From Quillaja saponaria (Eukaryota > Streptophyta > Magnoliopsida > Fabales > Quillajaceae): DNA of 64,000 bases. The translations under genes and the position numbers were made by a program. The notes below the pieces were generated by a model. The model was not told the origin of the DNA and did not search any database. It saw only the letters and a list, made by a program, of their open reading frames with translations. Where the stretch lies: NCBI GenBank assembly GCA_029379385.1, contig CM055611.1, forward strand, positions 22,968,092 through 23,032,091, given 5' to 3'. Of this stretch, positions 56,997-64,000 are shown piece by piece (within the stretch, counting starts at the first letter, position 1; every line of letters starts with the position of its first letter).

Positions 56997-59663
56997 TCAA
57001 TCACTGATTAAACCATCGCTTCCTTCAATATCACTATCATCATTAGCTGATGGTTGCTCATCCTCACTACCTTGATCAGTTTCCATTGCATCCTCAGACT
57101 CTTCTTCACTGTCATTATCCTCAAAGATTGCCGGCACTGTTTGATTTTCATCTACCTCCTCGTCAATAACCTGTTGAAAGAAAACTTGCTTAAGTACCTA
57201 TCATGAAACAAAACTTGCTCGGCCACATATTTCACCGGCAGTAATAAGCTTACCCCTGTGTACAGGACATCTAAGCAACTTGATAGTTGAATAGCTGATT
57301 GAAAAGTGGATACTCTAGAATCAATTAGCTGTACAGACAGAATTTTCATTAGTGGCAAATAGAATGGGAACAAAATGATCAGACCTAATATCAAAGATTT
57401 TTCAACATGCATAATAAGGATGAGTAAATGGAAAAAAGTTACAAGGAACTCGTCTATTAATTTTGACGGAAGGCTTCATCATCCAAAATATAAATAAAAG
57501 AAACTTTAACATGGATTTTGTAATATCAACTATTTGTGGCCAAAGCAAGAAAGGAAGCCTGAAAACCCAGTGCAGCACGATTCATATATTAAAAAGAGAT
57601 ATCAGAAAAACTAAAATAGGATGAAGACAACTGTAATAGAAACGATGGCCTTCTAAGAATATTTTTGCTAATTAATAAAACAATCTTTATGTTACATGCA
57701 GCAAGAGTTTATATTCGAAGGGAGAGTGCTAGTTTATTTCTACTTTTGAAAATAGATTCAAACCCAACATATATCCAGGTATCCAAGATATACTCCATAT
57801 TGTTGTGCAGTTAATGTGATTGTTTACTGCACCTGATCTATTGCACATGAATCTATCTTTCTGGGAAGCACTCACTGAATTTAGTAAAAAGATAAAAGAG
57901 ACCAAATAATGATAGGCTACAACACATTGATATGCCATCAAATATGTAAATTATATCATGCAAGTACAACTTCAGGTCGATTACATATCCTTTAGCCAAA
58001 ATGCTATTTAAATAGCCATTTCAACCTGATATTAAATTATATCATGCAAGTACAACTTCAGGTCGATTACATATCCTTTAGCCAAAATGCTATTTAAATA
58101 GCCATTTCTGACCTGATATAAGGAGTTAAGAGCTTGTAATGAAGAATCCTGGGACATGATTCCACTTGCATGTTGTAAAAGCAGACACTTCAGCCATGGA
58201 AGCACACATGCCAAAATTGCACCCCTGACAGAAGTGTGTATGTTAGTATTTTGAAACTTCAAACAGAATTTTACACTCAAGGAATTTCATTATGCTTGAA
58301 AAATTTATATATCATCAGAAAGAATGACCAACTAGAAATCCACAATTGCTAATGAACATTAAGATGGAAATAAGATTTTTACCAGAAACAATCAAGAGCA
58401 TCCAGGAGCCGTCATTAAAAAAAAAAAAAAAAAAAAAACAAATCTACCACAAAAGATTCCATTCAGGAATTGGGAATAAGAGTTTTATCGGAAGTAATCC
58501 AGAAAAAATTTCACTAGTTATCTCTACCCAGCCTTTTAGTTAAACATTTAAATAAAGGTGACCATGGATGCATTTACTTTACTTTGAAACTACACACCAA
58601 GAATCCTGCAAATAGGTTAAAAAGTCCATCAAGTTTATATGACCCAATTGATGAGGTAGTGTTTTACCTTGTCTGAATAATGGATATGAGAGAATGTAGA
58701 AGCTTGAGGACATTGGATGGACTTAACTGTGAGATCGACTTAGCAATGACCTGCAAATAGAGATGGATCATGCATTATATTTATAATGCCAGGAAAAATC
58801 GGTGGGCTCTCAATCAGAGCATATTGTATAAAGAAAGATCACCTTCTCTTCTTGGGTATATAAGCAGTCTAGAAGAAGGACACGGTCATCAGCATGTAAT
58901 GCTTGCTTAAGCAAAACATGTACCGAGTCTGCACTTGGAGGCACCAGGATAGAAGATTCTTTTTTCTCATTGCTCTCTACTTTATTCTCATCTAGAAAAT
59001 TGAGATTAGCAAGTTTCTCCCCCATGGTTGGCTCATTCAAATCATCCTCGACTACTCTATCAGCAACCTCACCACTGCCTAATCCAACACTAGAATGAGA
59101 AGAAATCACAAATACAAATATGGAAGTGCTCATTCAAATATACACTACTCACTCAAACAACATATACATAGTATACATGCTACACTAACATAGTTGCAAC
59201 ACAAATATCAAAAAGTAACAGAAGTTATAACTGAATCCAGCAGCTCGTACTAAAGTCCAAAATATTAAGTTTAACCCTTTTGCCAATGCATAAGCTAAGC
59301 ATTCAGACAGCACAAGCTAGAAACTTTTATCCTCAGAGAACAGTTTTAAGGAAAACATATTCTTACCCACTATTTTATTACTTGAATTCCTCAATTCTAA
59401 AATATAATCCTTAACAAAAGTCACTAACTTCATATATGTTCTGGAAAATTCATACAACTCACAGTCTGTTAATAATAATACATGATTGATTTAAATAGAA
59501 ACAGAACAAACCTCAGACCACAACCATACAGTAAAACATTCGGTAGGGGCTCGAGGAAGGGGGCTCTGAAACTAATACAAATCTTACCAGAATCAATCTT
59601 GTCCGTTTTGATTAGAGAATCAGGTTCAGATGCCCTTCGTTTCTTCGTCTTCTCCTTCGCCAT
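56997..59663 (-). CDS. UTP12-domain small-subunit processome protein (WDR43/UTP5 C-terminal type)
   Basis: Seven exons (59663-59588, 59396-59367, 59078-58843, 58750-58668, 58224-58113, 57328-57254, 57170-56997) give 261 residues; the 30-base second exon can be skipped without changing frame. A basic head (MAKEKTKKRRASEPDS) leads to NEPTMGEKLANLNFLDE and then the Utp12 helical domain (HVLLKQALHADDRVLLLDCL ... GIMSQDSSLQALNSLYQ ... LYTG). The tail is very acidic (DNDSEEESEDAM, DDSDIEGSDG). Utp12 proteins act in the t-UTP/U3 complex that processes pre-rRNA in the nucleolus. It corresponds to At1g15420. The exon 2-3 junction was chosen because an acceptor at 59079 keeps frame; the stronger-looking acceptor at 59090 does not. 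Confidence 0.85.
57947..58118. repeat. 86-bp tandem duplication at an intron edge
   Basis: 'taaattatatcatgcaagta' occurs at 57947 and again at 58033, and the two following stretches match to 'gccatttc...acctgata'. The second copy contains the end and donor of UTP12-gene exon 5; the first carries a duplicate donor-like site in the intron. Confidence 0.8.
58418..58438. repeat. Poly-A tract
   Basis: About twenty A in intron 4 of the UTP12 gene on the plus strand (poly-T in the transcript, polypyrimidine-like). Confidence 0.7.
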
Positions 59664-59950
59664 GACAACGGAGAAGACTGATAGACAAGCTGCAGAACAA
59701 CGACAAAGTAGAGACGGTAGAGGACAGAGGTGGAAGCAAGGTGCAGAAAATGGTTTTGGGTTCAATTACATTGAAAACATAGGGTTTAAGCTGAACCGCT
59801 CAAAATGCGACCCGGTTTTTATTTGGTCTAAGAATGAGTGGACAAGGGCTAAGTTTATTGGGCCTCTTTTATTTTGTAAAGCCCAACCCCAGAATCAACC
59901 GCCATTGAAATAAAAAAAGCAAAACTCACATTGGTCCTCTCTCGTCTTCT
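59664..59950. promoter_or_regulatory. Bidirectional promoter with telo-box and site II motifs
   Basis: About 280 bases separate the UTP12-gene ATG from the leader of the DUF1644 gene. A telo-box (tagggttt, 59780-59787; AAACCCTA on the other strand) and two site II-type motifs, TGGGCC (59859-59864) and AGCCCA (59880-59885), lie here. This pair is the well-known module of plant ribosome-biogenesis genes. Confidence 0.65.
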
Positions 59951-60071
59951 TCCTTGCTCTGCTCTGGTCCTGTCCCCTTCGTCTATTGATCCGTCACATT
60001 TTTCAGGCCGTCAGCCCTCGTCGACTGCTAGCTCCATAGCACGTCCCCAAACAAATCAAAGTAAAATCCAG

Positions 60072-61253
60072 GTAAGCTGATTTCAATTATTAATTGTGTT
60101 TTGCTTAATTGGTAGCAAAGAGATTATATCATTAAAACCTAGTTTTGCTGATAATAGATAGAAAATCTTTGTTTTTTTCTTCTGGGTCTTATATTTTGGT
60201 TTTGGGTTTTTATGTTCGAGTCTGAAAAACTTTATGGCAGTATTTGGTTTGCAAGGGCGTGGGTTCTAGTTTTATAAATAATCTAAATTCTCAGTAAGAA
60301 AGATGATTGCTATCCTTTTGGATTTTCATAATTCTTGAATATAGAGCGATTTTATTATTTTTTTTATTTGATGGTTGGTTGCTGAAAATAGTCTAGGCTT
60401 CAAATAAATCAGGGCTGTTGCTAGGAATTCTTTACTTGTTTTGGTGAAAAAACTTCATTGTGCGTGATTAATGATGTAATGGAAGTGCAAAAAGGAATGG
60501 ATTGTTAATATTTTTTTTTTTTTGAGAAGGTGAGAAAGGCAGATAATCAACTCTCAACAAGACTTTAGAAACTGCAATTCTTTCTTTTTGGGCGATAAAC
60601 AAGAGATAGCTTGTTGGGGACGTTTGAAATTTGGATATTTGGTTGCAATTAATTGTTGTGAAGGATGTTTAACATTTGATATGTGGTTATAATACACTGA
60701 TTCTGATTCCTTTGCTCTGACCAGCAGCATGCCATGTCTTTATTATTTATATTTGTTAAGAAGTAGAGACAATTTATATTTGTAACATCATTAGATTAAT
60801 AATGATCATCCAAAATAAAGAAAAGTGGAAAGAATTGAGTTTTTGATTGGATCAATGGATTTTGCTTGTGTCAACTCATACTTTGCATGTTTCCAGATAC
60901 TGTTTATATACTTATAATTATCAGGGTTTTAAAGGTGCTGATTTTACTAATTTGAATAGGTGGGCATAGACCTGGATATGCTCTGCAATCATCCTAGTTT
61001 CCATGAGAGCAATAAACTCCCCTTCCCCAACCCAAAAAAGAAAGATAATCCCTCCCCAGGGGGAGAACAAAGGAGGAGGCAGGATGAGATTTATTGAAGT
61101 TAGGGTTTTTGGGGATTCATATTTCTACTTTCTTTGTTTCTTTTGTATTGGCTGTAATGTGTTTTTAGCTTAGCAAATACCTTAGTAATGATTTTTCTAA
61201 TTTATTACGATTGGTGTTAAACTAATTGATGCTCAAGACATATTTGTTTTCAG
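60072..61253 (+). other. Intron in the 5' UTR of the DUF1644 gene
   Basis: Donor 'ccag|gtaagc' and acceptor 'tttcag|tgataa' flank about 1.2 kb without ATG-initiated reading frames of note. Long leader introns often raise expression in plants. Inferred from splice signals only. Confidence 0.6.
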
Positions 61254-61275
61254 TGATAACATATTGAATTCCAAA

Positions 61276-62350
61276 ATGCCAAAGGTTAGAAGAGTCCGTT
61301 CTTCATTTGTTGATCATTCTAGAGCATCCCCTTATGCTTCCATCTCCAAAAATGTAGAACAGAATAAACACACTGATTTGTTGGGATCAGTTGAGAATAT
61401 AAAAGAATGGGAGGATGCCAGGTGCCCAATCTGCATGGAACACCCCCCATAATGCAGTGCTACAGAAATGTTCGTCCTATGAGATGGGCTGCCGACCTTA
61501 CATGTGCAACACTAGTTATCGGCACTCAAATTGCCTTGACCAGTTTTGTAAGTCAAATGCCTCTTATCTCTCTCTCTCATCGGCAATTCTACAAGAAATT
61601 CCTCTCACAAGCACACCTTCTCACAGAAGTCAAGGTCAGTCACAGCCTGGGCATGTAAGGCAATTTGGAAGCCAGTTGCAAACAAAGCCAGCCTGCCCTC
61701 TTTGTCGTGGACAAATAAATGGATATGTGGTTTTGGAGCCTGCTCGAATTTTCATGAATTCAAAGCCAAGGAATTGTTCTGCTGAGACGTGTGATTTTTA
61801 TGGTTCTTATTCAGAACTAAGAAAGCATGCTAGGTCTGAACACCCTACTGTCCGGCCCTCAGAGGTGGATCCAACACGACAGCATGAATGGTCAAGGCTG
61901 GAACAGGAAAGGGACTTTGAAGACGTCCTTAGCTCAATCCAATTAGGCTTTGAGGAAGAATCTGGAGGAGACAGCAATTTATCTGTAAGTTTTGATGAGC
62001 TGATATTATTTTTGTCGCGGGCAATTGGAGGGGCCTTCCAGATTACTCCGGATGATTCAACAGATAGAGTATCTTTACGTACCAGGCCATCAGGGAGCAT
62101 GTTGCGATTATCCTATGATTCAGATACTAATTATCAAGCTAGACGGAGAAGTAATTCATCACGGGTGCATGATGCTGACAGAAATTATCCCGCTAGACAG
62201 GGAGCTAGTTTTTCTCTCTCTCACAATGGAGAGATGAGTCATACCTCGAGGTGGAGCACCCGTTTGTCACCAGACCAAATGCGTTATTCCCGTCAATATG
62301 GTGTGGAGCCTAGTTCTCGACGGAGAAGAATTCCTTTACATCGCCAGTGA
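61276..62350 (+). CDS. DUF1644 protein, reading frame broken by one extra C
   Basis: The ATG opens MPKVRRVRSSFVDHSR and runs to DARCPICMEHP, then a run of six C (61443-61448) shifts the frame and a stop follows at once. One base less would continue into the family core: HNAVLQKCSSYEMGCRPYMC, then YRHSNCLDQFCK, CPLCRGQINGYVVLEP and RNCSAETCDFYGSYSELRKH, down to the stop at 62348-62350, about 357 residues in all. The Cys/His pattern resembles a RING-like zinc domain of unknown role. All the rest looks intact, so a homopolymer sequencing error is about as likely as a true mutation. Counterpart At1g15430/At1g80220. Confidence 0.85.
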
Positions 62351-62410
62351 CCACGGCATGGTGTGGAGCCTAATCCTCGACTTAGAAGAATTCCTTTATA
62401 CCCAATAATG
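62297..62410. repeat. 60-bp tandem duplication across a stop codon
   Basis: 'gtgtggagcctagttctcga' at 62301 recurs with two changes at 62361, followed by a shared 'gaagaattcctttaca/ta'. The second copy lies after the DUF1644 stop, so the last coding bases have been copied into the 3' UTR. Confidence 0.85.
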
Positions 62411-63371
62411 CCTCATCGCCAGCGACTGCATTTATTGTTAGAATAACTGTATATTGTTCTTTACATGTAGTTTATTAGGGGGCGTGTGGGGTATATGTGA
62501 TTGAAATAGTGTTTTTGTTCAAATTGCTCGAGTGTTGCAATCATAAAGGATTTCAAATTTATCTGTCTGCTAGTGTTGCAATTTGTGTCCAGGTTAAATT
62601 TAATGTCTGAGGACCACTCTCCTTTATTTCTTCGTGTGCAAGTTGGCATCACTTCAACAAGCAAACTTTATTACTACTACTTGTGCTTGAAAAACGGGGG
62701 GGATGGGAGGTTCCCTTTGACACTGGCAGCAGCCCATAAGTTGATTGGAACTATGGAACCGATATTTTTAGCCCGTTGCTTTATTCCGAATGAATAATAT
62801 ATTGGTCCTCGGTTCCTGCATTTGAACTATCTTCACGTGCAACATGCTGAAGTTGAAATTCTTAGGTGAGTGTTTTTGTGGGTGCGTGGAAGATATTGAT
62901 AAAATTCTACATTACTGTATAAACAAAATCGCAATTCCTCTATATCTTATAATAAGACAGAAACTCCCAAACATTCAAAGCACTATATTAGTGCATAAAC
63001 AAAATTACAATTAAGCCATCAAAGAACTACGCAAACTAAAGCCAAACATAAACAAACAGTAGAAACCTTTTACATGGAGAAGCCCCAAAAAAAACAATGG
63101 TTGCAAGTAGATATAGATGTCCTGCCACACAGGTATTTCCTGATCCTAATGCTGCTTCGTTCTCCACTTGGACAAGCCCCCAAGAGAAACAACGGAGTTC
63201 TTGTAGGTGTGAAATTCCTGATTCTTGAGGGGTGCTTACATACGAAGCAGATTGGTTTCAGTTGGAGATGTCATGCTAATCCCCACTAAGAAGAGTATGA
63301 TTGATTAGGTGTGAAAATAATGTTTTCTGTAGCCTGCGCCTGCCAAGTGCCAAACACTTGGATGATGACAG
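62411..63371. other. Convergent 3' region of DUF1644 and PWP2 genes
   Basis: No gene supported. Small frames at 62573 and 63074 lack coding features. Confidence 0.4.
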
Positions 63372-64000
63372 TCATTTTTTTGCAGCTGCAGAGCACAAAT
63401 ATCGCAGCATATATTCATTGGAAGAGCACGTATCAGCCAAATCCTGATGAATTCTAGTGATTGCTTTCTGCAAAGATTTTAAAGAAGGAAGCAAGTTTCT
63501 TGAGTTTTGTTGAATAGAACTCCCACTGAACTTTGCAGAGCTCCTGCCATATAAAAGACCCACGTGTCAGGTCTATAACCAGCATAGTTCTGAAGTCAAC
63601 AGCAACGAAAGTAAGGGAAGCAAGTAGAGAGTACCTGAGACCATTTAAGTATAAATTCCAAATGCGGGCATCCTTCTAGAAGATCTGCAAGTGCCTCAAT
63701 TAACCGCTGCAGATATCTATACGGTATTGATGAAGCAACTGCTGGTAAATCTACAGGACTGACAGCAAAAATACACTTTTTAATTAAAGTGTCCTCATTC
63801 AAACGAAGGCTAAGTATCAAAGCTCTGGTTGGTTGGCCATCACTTAGTGCAGCATCAACGGCCTGTGCAATAATGCAAACAGATAATGAGAAAACTATCA
63901 ACATGGGAATAATGATTTGAACAAAGACCCTCGCATGCTGCTAATTTGACTTTGAACAAAACCAAAATATAAGCTCATTGCCTAACTGCAAGACTGGTGT
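63372..64000 (-). CDS. PWP2: PWP2 / UTP1 (periodic tryptophan protein 2), 3' end only
   Basis: Partial gene that runs off the right edge. The exon 63862-63635 codes 76 residues (AVDAALSDGQPTRALILSLR ... HLEFILKWSQ) of the C-terminal Utp12 domain. The last exon starts after 'atggcag' at 63543 and ends at TGA 63372-63374 with SSNEYMLRYLCSAAAKK. Read directly from 63543 the frame begins ELCKVQWEF and stops after 30 codons at 63454; the conserved end (LLPSLKSLQKAITRIHQDLA) is in the next frame. Either base 63526 is an inserted G, or an acceptor 13 bases further in (63530) is used. PWP2 is a WD40 protein of the U3 processome. Position fits At1g15440. Confidence 0.8.

Noticed and set aside
59089..59133. 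Alternative start of the UTP12 gene at MSTSIF (59133)
   Set aside because: It reads through intron-like sequence; the MAKEKTKKRR start at 59663 with spliced exons keeps frame and has the basic head expected for this family.

Overview
This is AT-rich plant nuclear DNA from a eudicot, most likely a rosid. The genes have many short exons with GT-AG introns, plant-only families (DUF761, DUF1644, BADC, MASS), TATA and G-box promoters, and AT-rich intergenic DNA with microsatellites. No RNA gene, intact transposon or CRISPR array was recognised.

Left part (about 1-11 kb): a cluster of small secreted cysteine-rich peptide genes with two C-x3-C-x3-C blocks. Two copies look intact (3175-3495 and 5304-5537). 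At least six others are broken by premature stops, lost starts, frameshifts, inversion or truncation. The cluster is interleaved with duplicated non-coding blocks and a degenerate minisatellite of about 60 bp.

Middle and right part (about 11.7-64 kb): single-copy genes. In order: glyoxalase-I-like GLYI4/7 (+), a DUF761 protein (-), peptide deformylase 1A (+), a GH28 polygalacturonase (-), a MASS-type MAPK substrate (-), a decayed GINS subunit PSF1 (+), a four-helix membrane protein (+), an Asp/Glu racemase-like protein (+), a BADC protein lacking the biotin lysine (-), a small one-helix ORF (+), a RanBP2-type zinc-finger protein (-), the K63 deubiquitinase BRCC36 (-), two divergent LEA/KIN-like genes (-/+), a UTP12-domain protein (-), a DUF1644 protein (+) and the 3' end of PWP2 (-). 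Exons were joined by hand. For the intact genes all junctions keep frame, giving 174, 272, 445, 199, 338, 273, 155, 436, 109, 167 and 261 residues.

From memory of Arabidopsis gene order, this matches four duplicated Arabidopsis segments merged into one (around At1g15380-15440, At1g80160-80220, At3g15670-15690 and At1g52670-52690).

Main points of interest: the decaying Cys-rich peptide cluster, an AT-AC (U12-type) intron in BRCC36, the PSF1 remnant, a frameshift in DUF1644, an odd last-exon frame in PWP2, a divergent LEA/KIN pair with homologous ends, a G-quadruplex-capable C-tract array, and a telo-box/site II promoter shared by the UTP12 and DUF1644 genes. UTP12 and PWP2 are both small-subunit processome (rRNA processing) proteins; the LEA pair is a stress module.
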